Positions 35,688-44,286 of a stretch of 64,000 nucleotides of DNA are shown here, piece after piece. The stretch is from 62-47 sp044463945 (GTDB lineage: Bacteria; Pseudomonadota; Alphaproteobacteria; Rhizobiales; Xanthobacteraceae). The notes below the pieces were generated by a model, which worked only from the letters and a program-made list of their open reading frames with translations, had not been told where the DNA came from and searched no databases. Positions within the stretch are counted from its first letter, which is position 1; every line of letters starts with the position of its first letter. Location: positions 1-64,000 of the forward strand of contig JBIQLW010000011.1 of NCBI GenBank assembly GCA_044463945.1, given 5' to 3'. The translations under genes and the position numbers were made by a program.

Positions 35688-36317
35688 ATGACAGCAAAAG
35701 CGAGCCGGGAGCGCATTCTCGAGGCGGCGCTGGCCGAGTTCGACGAGAACGGATATGAGGCGACGACGGTCGCCATCATCTGCCGGCGCGCCGGCGTTTC
35801 GAACGGCAGCTTCTTTCACGCCTTTCCGTCGAAGGAAGCGGCGGCCGGGGCGGTCTTTCTGGCCGCGCTCGACGCCTATCACGAGGCGCTGGCCGCGGCC
35901 GTGACGCGCGGCACCCCGGCCGGCGAGGGCGTCGCGGCGCTGGTGGCGGCGCATGTGCATTGGGTGATGGCGCATCGTTCGCGCGCGCGCTTCATGTTCC
36001 TGCACGGCTCGACCGCCAACGCTGCGGCGATTCGCGACGAGCAGGCGTCCGCCAATGCGCGCTTTCGCAAACAGCTCTCCGGCTGGTACGAACCGCATAT
36101 CGAACGCGGCGCATTTCTCGCCGATGCGCCCGAGATCCTCGTCAGCCAGATCATCGGACCGGCGCAGATGTTCTGCCGCGCATGGCTGTCCGGCCGGAGC
36201 CGGGAGAAGCCGGATGCGCACCTTCCCGCCCTGATCGCATGCGCCGTTCGCGCGCTCGTGCCTCTCGATGAAGCCGCGAATGCCGGCAGAAGCCGCGCGT
36301 TGCGCGGCAAGACCTGA
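35688..36317 (+). CDS. TetR family transcriptional regulator
   Basis: A 209-aa repressor. The N-terminal helix-turn-helix is ASRERILEAALAEFDENGYEATTVAIICRRAGVSNGSFFHAFPSKEAAAGAV, the typical TetR pattern. The C-terminal ligand domain contains a variable helix set (AHRSRARFMFLHGS, PEILVSQIIGPAQMFCRAWLSG). ATG 35688 has AGGAG (35681-35685). It is divergent from the amidohydrolase, with palindromes in between, so it most likely controls that gene. The inducer is unknown. Confidence 0.9.
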   Translation: MTAKASRERILEAALAEFDENGYEATTVAIICRRAGVSNGSFFHAFPSKEAAAGAVFLAALDAYHEALAAAVTRGTPAGEGVAALVAAHVHWVMAHRSRARFMFLHGSTANAAAIRDEQASANARFRKQLSGWYEPHIERGAFLADAPEILVSQIIGPAQMFCRAWLSGRSREKPDAHLPALIACAVRALVPLDEAANAGRSRALRGKT

Positions 36318-36441
36318 ACCGGCCGTTTCGGGAGGGCCTGCCCTCTTCCTTCAAATTGCTGCGCAATTGATATATTGCGGTTGCGAGCGGTTAAGGCTGC
36401 CGCGATAGGCCGTCTGCGGGCGCAAGACCAAGGAGCATTCC

Positions 36442-37422
36442 ATGTCGTTCGAATCCGATGTGATCGTCGATCGCCGGCGCCTGCGCCGCAAGCTGACGTT
36501 CTGGCGCGTCACGGCCATCGCAGTGGCGATCCTGGCCGTTGTCGGGGCGGGGCTTCTGGCCTCGCCGGCGGGGCGTTCGGCGCTGTCGCGCTCGGGCTCG
36601 ATCGCACGGGTCAATATCGATGGTCTGATCCGCAGCGACCAGGCGCGCGTCGAGGCGCTGGAGCGGCTGGAGAAGTCGTCGGTCGCCGCCGTCGTCGTGC
36701 ATATCAACTCGCCCGGCGGCACCACCGCCGGCTCCGAGCAACTCTACGATTCGCTGACTCGGCTGAAAGCCAAAAAGCCGCTGGTGGTAGTGGTCGAGGG
36801 GCTGGCGGCGTCGGGCGGCTATATCGCCGCACTCGCCTCCGACCACATCGTGGCGCAGCAAAGCTCGCTGGTCGGCTCGATCGGCGTGCTGTTTCAGTAT
36901 CCGAACGTCACCGAACTCTTGAAGACCGTCGGCGTGCAGGTGGAATCGGTGAAGTCCTCGCCGCTGAAAGCCGCGCCGAGCGGCTACGAGCCCACCAGCC
37001 CCGAGGCGCGCGCAGCCCTCGACGCGCTGGTGAAGGATTCCTACGCCTGGTTTCGCGATCTGGTGCGGAACCGCCGCGCCATGAATGACGCCCAGCTTGA
37101 GAAGGTGGCCGACGGCCGCGTCTTCACCGGACGGCAGGCGGTCGGCCTCAAGCTGATCGATCAACTCGGCGACGAGAAGACCGCGGTCGCCTGGCTGGTC
37201 GCCGAAAAGAAGGTCAAGCCCGATCTGCCGGTGCGCGACTACAAGCTGTCGCCGCGCTTCGGCGACCTCACATTCCTGCGCGCGGCGGCCTCGATGACGT
37301 TGCACGCCCTCGGCCTTGAGGGCCTGGCGCGCCGCATCGAGCAGAGCGGCGTGGCGCAGGCGGTGGACCGGCTGACGCTGGACGGCATGATCGCGCTGTG
37401 GCAACCCGCGGCCTCGGAGTAA
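36442..37422 (+). CDS. sppA: Signal peptide peptidase SppA (short 36K form)
   Basis: A 326-aa inner-membrane serine protease that degrades cleaved signal peptides. One membrane helix (about residues 21-41) follows a basic N-terminus. The family core is VVVHINSPGG (residues 85-93), then LAASGGYIAALASDHIV with the catalytic Ser124, and the general-base Lys in SSPLKAAPSG (Lys176). It is followed by ihfB after 191 bp. ATG 36442 has an AAGGAG site at 36430-36435. Confidence 0.93.
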   Translation: MSFESDVIVDRRRLRRKLTFWRVTAIAVAILAVVGAGLLASPAGRSALSRSGSIARVNIDGLIRSDQARVEALERLEKSSVAAVVVHINSPGGTTAGSEQLYDSLTRLKAKKPLVVVVEGLAASGGYIAALASDHIVAQQSSLVGSIGVLFQYPNVTELLKTVGVQVESVKSSPLKAAPSGYEPTSPEARAALDALVKDSYAWFRDLVRNRRAMNDAQLEKVADGRVFTGRQAVGLKLIDQLGDEKTAVAWLVAEKKVKPDLPVRDYKLSPRFGDLTFLRAAASMTLHALGLEGLARRIEQSGVAQAVDRLTLDGMIALWQPAASE

Positions 37423-37613
37423 GGCCGCGGCGGCCTCAGTGCTGAATGATATGAATCGCATTTCAGCGGGAACGCGGCGTGCGCTGGCAGGCCGCACCAG
37501 CCGGACTTGCTTGCCGAGGGCCGATTTGCGAAGGTCGGGTAACCAATTAGCCGCTTGACAGTCCGCGACTTTTTCAAGGAAATGTCGCCTGCACGCCACG
37601 GGTCCCCATTTCG

Positions 37614-37928
37614 ATGATCAAATCCGAACTCGTTCAGCGCATCGCCGAGCACAATCCGCACCTGTATCAGCGCGATGTCGAGAAGATCGTCAACGCCATC
37701 CTCGACGAGATCGTGGCGGCGCTGGCGCGCGGCGATCGTGTCGAGTTGCGCGGATTCGGCGCGTTTTCCGTCAAGCATCGTCCCGCCCGCGCCGGGCGCA
37801 ATCCGCGCACCGGCGCGCATGTGCCGGTGGAGCAGAAAAGCGTGCCGTTCTTCAAGACCGGCAAGGAAATGCGCGAGCGGCTCAACCGCGACATGCCAGC
37901 CGCCGAGGCCGCCCAGTCTGGCGTCTAG
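37614..37928 (+). CDS. ihfB: Integration host factor beta subunit
   Basis: A 104-aa DNA-bending protein of the HU/IHF family. Seen: MIKSELVQRIAEHNPHLYQRDVEKIVNAILDEIVAAL, then RVELRGFGAFSVKHRPARAGRNPRTGAHV, with the DNA-bending Pro within RNPRTG. The C-terminal tail (NRDMPAAEAAQSGV) is slightly longer than in E. coli. Its partner ihfA is elsewhere. Its stop is followed directly by a 50-bp palindromic repeat. Confidence 0.95.
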   Translation: MIKSELVQRIAEHNPHLYQRDVEKIVNAILDEIVAALARGDRVELRGFGAFSVKHRPARAGRNPRTGAHVPVEQKSVPFFKTGKEMRERLNRDMPAAEAAQSGV

Positions 37929-37932
37929 AGTC

Positions 37933-37981
37933 TTTTTTGACGCGTTTTCTTCATGCGAACCACTTCGCTCGAAAACGCTAT
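37933..37981. repeat. GCGTTTTC-type palindromic repeat, copy A
   Basis: GACGCGTTTTCTTCATGCGA then ACCACTTCGCTCGAAAACGC: GCGTTTTC and GAAAACGC pair. It begins five bases after the ihfB stop. It is the inverse orientation of the copy at 59458-59507, which has seven extra bases (ATACCGG) in the middle. Confidence 0.75.
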
Positions 37982-38117
37982 AGTGCGGTGGTTCAGAAGT
38001 TCGCTTCATTTTCCCGGCGAGCCCCCCGAGCAAGTGTTTTGAACCTGAACCACACCAGAGTTTCATGGTTGGTAGCGTGGCGGGTTTAACAGCCGTCTCG
38101 GTATTGCGAGAGAAGCG

Positions 38118-38510
38118 ATGCGCAAGTTTTTCACCGCGCTGGTGCTGATTCCGCTTGGCGCCATCTTCCTGATCTTCGCCGTCGCCAACCGGCGGATGGT
38201 CACGGTGTCGTTCGATCCGTTCAACGCCGCCGATCCGTCGGTCGGGGTCACGCTGCCGCTGTTCATGGTCATCATCGTGGTGGCGATTCTCGGGGTTCTG
38301 GCCGGCAGCTTCGCCACCTGGATGCGGCAGCGGCACTGGCGTCGCGCCGCGCGCCAGCACGAGGCCGAGGCGCGCGAGGCGCAGGCGCAGCTCGCGCAGT
38401 TGCAGGCAGCCGCCGCGCCGCCGCGGCAACCCGCGAACAGCCCGGCGCTGCTGCCCGATTTCACCGGAACCGTGATCGGCGCACGCGACAAGCACGGCGC
38501 GACGTTGTAG
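38118..38510 (+). CDS. lapA: LapA-like membrane protein (DUF1049)
   Basis: A 130-aa protein with two membrane helices near residues 4-23 (FFTALVLIPLGAIFLIFAVA) and 46-67 (TLPLFMVIIVVAILGVLAGSF), typical of LapA/YciS (DUF1049). LapA helps assemble LPS and regulate its synthesis in E. coli. A cytosolic helix and a Pro/Ala-rich tail follow. It sits between ihfB and trpF, as in related genomes. Confidence 0.86.
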   Translation: MRKFFTALVLIPLGAIFLIFAVANRRMVTVSFDPFNAADPSVGVTLPLFMVIIVVAILGVLAGSFATWMRQRHWRRAARQHEAEAREAQAQLAQLQAAAAPPRQPANSPALLPDFTGTVIGARDKHGATL

Positions 38511-38608
38511 AACCCACGCGGCCGGCGGCACGGCGGGAGGCGACGCAAGCACCCGCGTCACCGCGGCCGCCATCCATGGAAGCCTTGAACTGCGAGCCGA
38601 TCCGCCAG

Positions 38609-39304
38609 ATGTCCCTGACCGTCAAAATCTGTGGCCTGTCCACGCCCGAGACGCTCGCGGCGGCGCTGGATGGTGGCGCCGATATGGTGGGATTCGTGTT
38701 CTTCCCGGCCTCGCCGCGCCATGTTGATCCCGGCTCGGCGGAGCGGCTCGGCCGGCAGGTCGGGGGCCGGGCGCTGAGGGTGGCGCTGTCGGTCGATGCC
38801 GACGACGCGCTGCTCGCCGGCGTGGTCGCGGCGCTGCGGCCGGACATCCTGCAACTGCACGGCCGCGAGAGCCCGGCGCGCCTGCGCGACATCAAGCGCA
38901 GGTTCGGGCTGCCGGTGATGAAGGCACTGCCGGTCGGCAGCGCCGCCGATCTCGCGGGAGTGCCGGATTATGCGGCGGTGGCCGACCGCATTCTGTTCGA
39001 CGCCCGCGCGCCGAAGGACGCGACGCGGCCGGGCGGCCTTGGCGCGGCGTTCGACTGGCGGTTGCTGCAAGGCCTCGAACTGCCGATCCCGTTCATGGTG
39101 TCCGGCGGACTCGATGCCGGCAATGTCGCGGAAGCCGTACGCATCACCCGCCCCAGTGGTGTCGATGTGTCGTCGGGCGTCGAGCGCGAGAGCGGCGTCA
39201 AGGACCCCGACATGATCCGCGATTTCATCCGCGCCGCGCGCGCGACCGCATCCCCTTCACCTCTCCCCGCTCACGGGCAGAGGTCGCCAGCGCGTAGCGC
39301 GTGA
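38609..39304 (+). CDS. trpF: Phosphoribosylanthranilate isomerase TrpF
   Basis: A 231-aa TIM-barrel enzyme of tryptophan synthesis (Amadori rearrangement of PRA). MSLTVKICGLSTPETL is the standard start (KICGL with the catalytic Cys) and FVFFPASPRHVDP follows. The Asp and VSGGLDAGNVAEAV near the C-terminus bind phosphate. ATG 38609 is chosen over 38576 since the KICGL is normally a few residues in. The final 17 residues (SPSPLPAHGQRSPARSA) are Pro/Ser-rich and outside the family; they may be repeat-derived. Confidence 0.95.
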   Translation: MSLTVKICGLSTPETLAAALDGGADMVGFVFFPASPRHVDPGSAERLGRQVGGRALRVALSVDADDALLAGVVAALRPDILQLHGRESPARLRDIKRRFGLPVMKALPVGSAADLAGVPDYAAVADRILFDARAPKDATRPGGLGAAFDWRLLQGLELPIPFMVSGGLDAGNVAEAVRITRPSGVDVSSGVERESGVKDPDMIRDFIRAARATASPSPLPAHGQRSPARSA

Positions 39305-39321
39305 CCGCGAGACTCGGTGAC

Positions 39322-40545
39322 ATGACGAACGTATCTCTTCCCAATTCCTTCCGCTCCGGCCCCGACCAGCGCGGACATTTCGGCACCTTCGGCGGACGCT
39401 TCGTCGCCGAGACGCTGATGCCGCTGATCCTCGATCTCGAAAAAGCCTATGCCGAGGCCAAGGCCGATCCCGCCTTCCAGCGCGAGATGAACGGCTATCT
39501 GAAAGACTATGTCGGCCGGCCGTCGCCGCTGTATTTCGCCGAGCGCCTGACCGAGCATCTGGGCGGCGCGAAGATTTATCTGAAGCGCGAGGAGCTGAAC
39601 CACACCGGCTCCCACAAGGTCAACAACGTGCTCGGCCAGATCATGGTGGCGCGCCGCATGGGCAAGAAGCGCATCATCGCCGAGACCGGCGCAGGCCAGC
39701 ACGGCGTGGCGACGGCAACGCTGTGCGCGCGCTTCGGGCTCGACTGCGTGGTCTACATGGGCGCGGTGGACGTGGCGCGGCAGGAGCCCAACGTCATCCG
39801 CATGGAAATGCTGGGCGCGAAGGTGGTGCCGGTGCGGTCCGGCACCCGCACGCTCAAGGACGCCATGAACGAGGCGCTGCGCGACTGGGTCACCAACGTC
39901 CACGACACGTTCTACTGCATCGGCACGGTGGCGGGACCGCATCCCTATCCGATGATGGTGCGCGACTTCCAGTCGGTCATCGGCCATGAGACGCGCGCGC
40001 AGATGATGGAAGCCGAAGGCCGACTGCCGGATTCGCTGATCGCCTGCATCGGCGGCGGCTCCAACGCCATGGGCCTGTTCCATCCGTTCCTCGACGAGCC
40101 CTCCGTCGAGATCTTCGGCGTCGAGGCGGCGGGCCACGGGCTCGACAAATTGCACGCGGCATCGCTGACCGGCGGGCGGCCCGGCGTGCTGCATGGCAAC
40201 CGCACTTATCTTCTGATGAACGAGGACGGCCAGATTCAGGACGCGCATTCGATCTCGGCGGGCCTCGACTATCCCGGCATCGGGCCGGAACATTCGTGGC
40301 TGCACGAAATCGGCCGCGTGACGTATCTCTCCGCGACCGACGAGGAGGCGCTGGCGGCGTTCCAACTCTTGTCGCGGCTGGAAGGCATCATCCCGGCGCT
40401 GGAATCGGCGCACGCCATCGCCCGCGTGATCGAACTCGCGCCGCAACGGCCAAAGGATCACCTGATGGTGGTCAACCTCTCCGGCCGCGGCGACAAGGAC
40501 GTGCCGCAAGTCGGTGACATTCTGAAGGGCAGGAAGACGACGTGA
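39322..40545 (+). CDS. trpB: Tryptophan synthase beta subunit
   Basis: A 407-aa PLP enzyme condensing indole with serine. The PLP lysine is in EELNHTGSHKVNNVLGQ, and IACIGGGSNAMGLFHPF holds the phosphate-binding loop. ATG 39322 (MTNVSLPNSFRSGPDQRGHFG) is taken as the start; GTG 39301 is possible. It overlaps trpA by 4 bp (GTGA) and is coupled with it; the two subunits form the tunnel complex. Confidence 0.97.
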   Translation: MTNVSLPNSFRSGPDQRGHFGTFGGRFVAETLMPLILDLEKAYAEAKADPAFQREMNGYLKDYVGRPSPLYFAERLTEHLGGAKIYLKREELNHTGSHKVNNVLGQIMVARRMGKKRIIAETGAGQHGVATATLCARFGLDCVVYMGAVDVARQEPNVIRMEMLGAKVVPVRSGTRTLKDAMNEALRDWVTNVHDTFYCIGTVAGPHPYPMMVRDFQSVIGHETRAQMMEAEGRLPDSLIACIGGGSNAMGLFHPFLDEPSVEIFGVEAAGHGLDKLHAASLTGGRPGVLHGNRTYLLMNEDGQIQDAHSISAGLDYPGIGPEHSWLHEIGRVTYLSATDEEALAAFQLLSRLEGIIPALESAHAIARVIELAPQRPKDHLMVVNLSGRGDKDVPQVGDILKGRKTT

Positions 40546-41378
40546 CCACCCGCATCGACACACGCTTCGCTGAGTTGCGCAAGCAGGGCCGCGCCGCTTT
40601 CGTCACCTTCCTGATGGCTGGCGATCCCGATCCGGACACCTCGCTCGCGATCATCAAGGCGTTGCCGCAGTCGGGCGCCGACATCATCGAGATCGGAATG
40701 CCGTTCACCGATCCGATGGCCGACGGACCGGCGATTCAGGCTGCGGGCCAGCGCGCGCTGAAGGCCGGCATGACGCTGAAGAAAACGCTCGATCTGGTGC
40801 GCGCCTTCCGCAAAGACGATAACGCTACGCCGATCGTGCTGATGGGTTACTACAACCCGATCTACATCCACGGCGTCGATCGCTTTCTCGCTGATGCCAA
40901 AGCGGCCGGCGTCGATGGCCTCATCATCGTCGATCTGCCACCGGAAGAAGACGAGGAACTGTGCCTGCCGGCGATGCAGGCCGGCCTCAATTTCATCCGC
41001 CTGGCGACGCCGACCACCGACGACCGGCGGCTGCCCGCCGTGCTCGCGAACACCTCCGGCTTCGTTTATTACGTCTCGATCACCGGCATCACCGGCGCGG
41101 CCGCCGCCGACGCCACGCGGGTCACCGCAGCGGTGGCGCGGATCAAGCGGCACACCGCTTTGCCGGTTTGCGTCGGCTTCGGCATCCGCACGCCGCAGGC
41201 CGCGCGCGACATCGCCCGCGCGGCGGACGGCGCGGTCGTCGGCACCGCGCTGGTGGAGGCGCTGGCAAACAGCCTCGGCGCCGAGGGGCGCGCCACCCCC
41301 GGCACGGTCGGGGCGGTGGCGGACCTCGCTGCTAGCCTTGCCCAAGGCGTGCGCGGCGCGATGGAAGCCGCCGGATAG
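40542..41378 (+). CDS. trpA: Tryptophan synthase alpha subunit
   Basis: A 278-aa TIM barrel that splits indole-glycerol phosphate. The catalytic Glu is in DIIEIGMPFTDPMADGPAIQ, and the later YYVSITGITG is the second catalytic region. The start is GTG 40542, overlapping the trpB stop. It is followed, after 102 bp, by accD. Confidence 0.97.
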   Translation: MTTRIDTRFAELRKQGRAAFVTFLMAGDPDPDTSLAIIKALPQSGADIIEIGMPFTDPMADGPAIQAAGQRALKAGMTLKKTLDLVRAFRKDDNATPIVLMGYYNPIYIHGVDRFLADAKAAGVDGLIIVDLPPEEDEELCLPAMQAGLNFIRLATPTTDDRRLPAVLANTSGFVYYVSITGITGAAAADATRVTAAVARIKRHTALPVCVGFGIRTPQAARDIARAADGAVVGTALVEALANSLGAEGRATPGTVGAVADLAASLAQGVRGAMEAAG

Positions 41379-41480
41379 GCCGGCCATCAAATCAAGGGCA
41401 TCGCGGGGAATGAGGTTTTCGCGCGGGTTGTCGGCGGCCGGCCCGACAGCCATATTGAGGCGAACGAGACGGAGCAGAGC

Positions 41481-42437
41481 ATGAACTGGTTGACCAACGT
41501 CGTCCGGCCGAAGATCCGCAGTTTCCTGAAGCGCGATACGCCGGAGAATCTGTGGATCAAGTGCCCGGATTCCGGGCAACTGGTGTTCTACAAGGACGTC
41601 GAGGCCAACCAGTTCGTCATTCCCGGCTCCAACTACCACATGCGCATGGGCGCGGTGGCGCGGATGAAATCGATCTTCGACAACGAGACGTGGTACGACG
41701 TCGCGCTGCCGGAGGTCGCCGCCGATCCGCTGAAATTCCGCGACGAGCGCCGCTACGTCGATCGCATCAAGGACGCCCGCGCCAAGACCGGCCTGCACGA
41801 CTCGGTGAAGGTCGGCTTCGGCAAGCTGGAAGGCCAGGGCGTCGTCGTCATCGTGCAGGACTTCGATTTCATGGGCGGCTCGCTCGGCATGGCGGCGGGC
41901 GAGGCGATCATTCGCGGTTTCGAACTGGCGATCGAGAAGAAGTCGCCGTGCATCGTGTTCGCGGCCTCGGGCGGCGCACGGATGCAGGAGGGCATCCTGT
42001 CGCTGATGCAACTGCCGCGCACCACGGTCGCGGTCGAGATGCTGCGCGAGGCGGGGCTGCCCTACATCGTGGTGCTGACCAACCCGACCACCGGCGGCGT
42101 CACCGCGTCCTATGCGATGCTGGGCGATATTCATATCGCCGAGCCCGGCGCGCTGATCGGCTTTGCCGGCGCGCGCGTGATCGAGCAGACAATCCGCGAG
42201 AAGCTGCCGGAAGGTTTCCAGCGCGCCGAGTATCTGAAAGACCACGGCATGGTGGACATGGTGGTGCATCGCCACGAGTTGCGGCCGACGCTGGCGCGGC
42301 TGTGCCGGCTGTTGATGCGCGCGCCCGCTGTCGAAGTCATCGCCGCACCGAAAGCCGCGCCGATTGCAGTCGATACGCCGGCCGATGTCGCCGACGAAGG
42401 CGCGGCCACCCCGGCCGCCGCGCCGCCGCAGGCGTGA
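41481..42437 (+). CDS. accD: Acetyl-CoA carboxylase carboxyltransferase beta subunit
   Basis: A 318-aa subunit that with AccA transfers CO2 to acetyl-CoA, making malonyl-CoA. It begins MNWLTNVVRPKIRSFLK and has the crotonase-like catalytic core (MGGSLGMAAGEAIIRGFELA, FAASGGARMQEGILSLMQL, TGGVTASYAMLGDIHIAEPGALIGFAGARV). The N-terminal segment normally holding a four-Cys zinc ribbon shows only one Cys (KCPDSGQLVFYKDVEAN). The C-terminal tail is Ala/Pro-rich and dispensable. It precedes folC by 12 bp, a tight pair. Confidence 0.96.
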   Translation: MNWLTNVVRPKIRSFLKRDTPENLWIKCPDSGQLVFYKDVEANQFVIPGSNYHMRMGAVARMKSIFDNETWYDVALPEVAADPLKFRDERRYVDRIKDARAKTGLHDSVKVGFGKLEGQGVVVIVQDFDFMGGSLGMAAGEAIIRGFELAIEKKSPCIVFAASGGARMQEGILSLMQLPRTTVAVEMLREAGLPYIVVLTNPTTGGVTASYAMLGDIHIAEPGALIGFAGARVIEQTIREKLPEGFQRAEYLKDHGMVDMVVHRHELRPTLARLCRLLMRAPAVEVIAAPKAAPIAVDTPADVADEGAATPAAAPPQA

Positions 42438-42449
42438 GCGCGCCGCATC

Positions 42450-43763
42450 GTGTCGCGGCCGTCGCTCGATGATCTGCTGGCGCGGCTGACGCGGCTGCAC
42501 CCTCGTCGAATCGACCTGACGCTGGAGCGGGTGCAGCGGTTCTTGGCGGCGCTTGATCATCCTGAGCGCAACCTCGCGCCGGTGATTCACGTCGCCGGCA
42601 CCAACGGCAAGGGCTCGACGATAGCGTTCCTGCGCGCGATCCTGGAAGCGGCGGGGTTGCGCGTTCACGTCTATACGTCGCCGTGGCTGGTGCGGATCAA
42701 CGAAAGCGTGCGGCTCGGCGGCGTGCCCGTCACCGACGACCAACTGTGTGATGCGCTGCTCGAATGCGAGCGCGTCAATGCCGGCGCGCCGATCACCCGC
42801 TTCGAGATCGAGACGGTCGCGGCGCTGATGCTGTTCGCGCGGCATCCGGCCGACGCGGTGCTGCTGGAAACCGGCCTCGGCGGCCGGCTCGATGCCACCA
42901 ATGTCGTTGAGACGCCCGCCGCTTGCGTGCTGACGCCGATCGGCATGGATCACATGGAGTTCCTCGGGCCGACGCTTGAGGCGATCGCGATCGAGAAGGC
43001 CGGCATCATCAGGCGCGGCGTACCGGTGATTTCCGCCGCGCAGGCGGCGGAGGCGATGGCGGCGATCGAGTCGCAGGCGCGGCGCCAGCGCGCGCCGCTG
43101 CACGTCGCCGGCGAAAGCTGGCACGTCGGCATCGAGAGCGGTCGCCTGGTCTATCAGGACGAGCGCGGCCTGCTCGATCTCGCCGCGCCCCGCCTGTTCG
43201 GACGGCATCAGGTGGACAATGCCGGGCTTGCCATCGCCACGCTACGCGCGTGCAAAGCGTTTCGCATCGGTCACGCCGCATTCGAGCGCGGCGTCGCGGC
43301 GGCGCAATGGCCGGGGCGGATGCAGCGCCTCACCGCCGGGCCGCTGGTGGCGCAGGCCCCGGACGAGGCCGAGGTCTGGCTCGACGGCGGCCACAACGCC
43401 GACGGCGGCCGCGTCGTCGCCGCCGCGATCGGCGACCTTGAGGAACGGGTGTCGCGACCGCTGGTGCTGATCGTCGGCATGATGGGCAACAAGGACGCCG
43501 ATGCGTTTCTCGCCAACTTCGCCGGGCTGACGCGCCACATCATCGCGGTGCCGATTCCCGGCCGCGACGGCGCGATGCCGGCCACGCAGCTTGCGGAAGC
43601 CGTGCGCCGGATCGGGATGCGCAATGAGACCGCACCAAGCGTTGCCGAGGCATTGTCGTCGCTGACGCGGCTCGCTTATGACGTGCCGCCGCGCATTCTC
43701 ATCACTGGCTCGCTCTATCTCGCGGGCCACGTGCTCAAGGAGAACGGCACGGCGGTGACGTGA
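42450..43763 (+). CDS. folC: Bifunctional folylpolyglutamate/dihydrofolate synthase
   Basis: A 437-aa Mur-ligase-like enzyme that joins glutamates to folate. P-loop: HVAGTNGKGSTIAFLRAIL. Other features: YTSPWLVRINESVRLGG and the ETGLGGRLDATN motif. The GTG 42450 start is 12 bp after accD. The C-terminal domain is complete, ending RILITGSLYLAGHVLKENGTAVT. A bidirectional terminator follows before trxA on the other strand. Confidence 0.95.
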   Translation: MSRPSLDDLLARLTRLHPRRIDLTLERVQRFLAALDHPERNLAPVIHVAGTNGKGSTIAFLRAILEAAGLRVHVYTSPWLVRINESVRLGGVPVTDDQLCDALLECERVNAGAPITRFEIETVAALMLFARHPADAVLLETGLGGRLDATNVVETPAACVLTPIGMDHMEFLGPTLEAIAIEKAGIIRRGVPVISAAQAAEAMAAIESQARRQRAPLHVAGESWHVGIESGRLVYQDERGLLDLAAPRLFGRHQVDNAGLAIATLRACKAFRIGHAAFERGVAAAQWPGRMQRLTAGPLVAQAPDEAEVWLDGGHNADGGRVVAAAIGDLEERVSRPLVLIVGMMGNKDADAFLANFAGLTRHIIAVPIPGRDGAMPATQLAEAVRRIGMRNETAPSVAEALSSLTRLAYDVPPRILITGSLYLAGHVLKENGTAVT

Positions 43764-43790
43764 CGGCGCGCGAAATCAAGGCGGCCAACA

Positions 43791-43820
43791 AAAAAGACCG
43801 GCGACGATCGCCGGCCTTTT
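43791..43820. terminator. Bidirectional terminator between folC and trxA
   Basis: CCGGCGA (43798-43804) pairs with TCGCCGG (43808-43814). An A-run precedes the stem (43790-43795) and TTTT follows at 43817-43820, so it serves both strands. Confidence 0.85.
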
Positions 43821-43843
43821 GCATCACGATGGCTGCGCCGGAC

Positions 43844-44167
43844 TCACACCGACGTCGAGATCCACTGTTGCAGCTTCTGCTTCGGCGCGGCGCCGACCTG
43901 ACGCGAGGCCATCTCGCCACCCTTGAAGATCATCAGGGTCGGGATCGACATCACGCCGTACTTCGACGCCGTCTGCGGGCTCTCGTCGACGTTGAGCTTG
44001 ACGATCTTGACCTTGTCGCCCATGGCGCCCGCGATCTCGTCCAGCGCCGGCGCGATCATGCGGCACGGGCCGCACCATTCCGCCCAGAAATCGACGACGA
44101 CAGGCCCCTCGGCCTTGAGCACTTGCGCCTCGAAATCGGCGTCGGAAACCTTGCCTACGGCGGCCAT
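43844..44167 (-). CDS. trxA: Thioredoxin
   Basis: A 107-aa redox protein. The active site is WAEWCGPCRMIAP (Cys32, Cys35), with DFWAEW before and MSIPTLMIFKGG after (cis-Pro loop). ATG 44167 is preceded by GAGGT. It lies directly downstream of addA on the same strand, with 119 bp in between. It is the major thioredoxin type for reductase and reductive enzymes. Confidence 0.97.
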   Translation of the reverse strand: MAAVGKVSDADFEAQVLKAEGPVVVDFWAEWCGPCRMIAPALDEIAGAMGDKVKIVKLNVDESPQTASKYGVMSIPTLMIFKGGEMASRQVGAAPKQKLQQWISTSV

Positions 44168-44286
44168 CACATACCTCGTTTTGATCTTTGAAGGCGGCGG
44201 CGCGGGAATCGCGCCTCATATCCGGCGGTGAAGGTAAGAAGGCGGCTGGCCCCGGTCAAGGCTTGGGCCAGAACTTGGGCGTGCCG

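Noticed and set aside
39253..39304. The trpF C-terminal tail as a functional extension
   Set aside because: The last 17 residues look like low-complexity, possibly repeat-derived sequence; the barrel is complete without it.
40458..43208. A 916-codon open frame on the minus strand across trpA-accD-folC
   Set aside because: It is antisense to well-identified genes, has the Arg/His/Gly-rich composition of a high-GC shadow frame and shows no domain.
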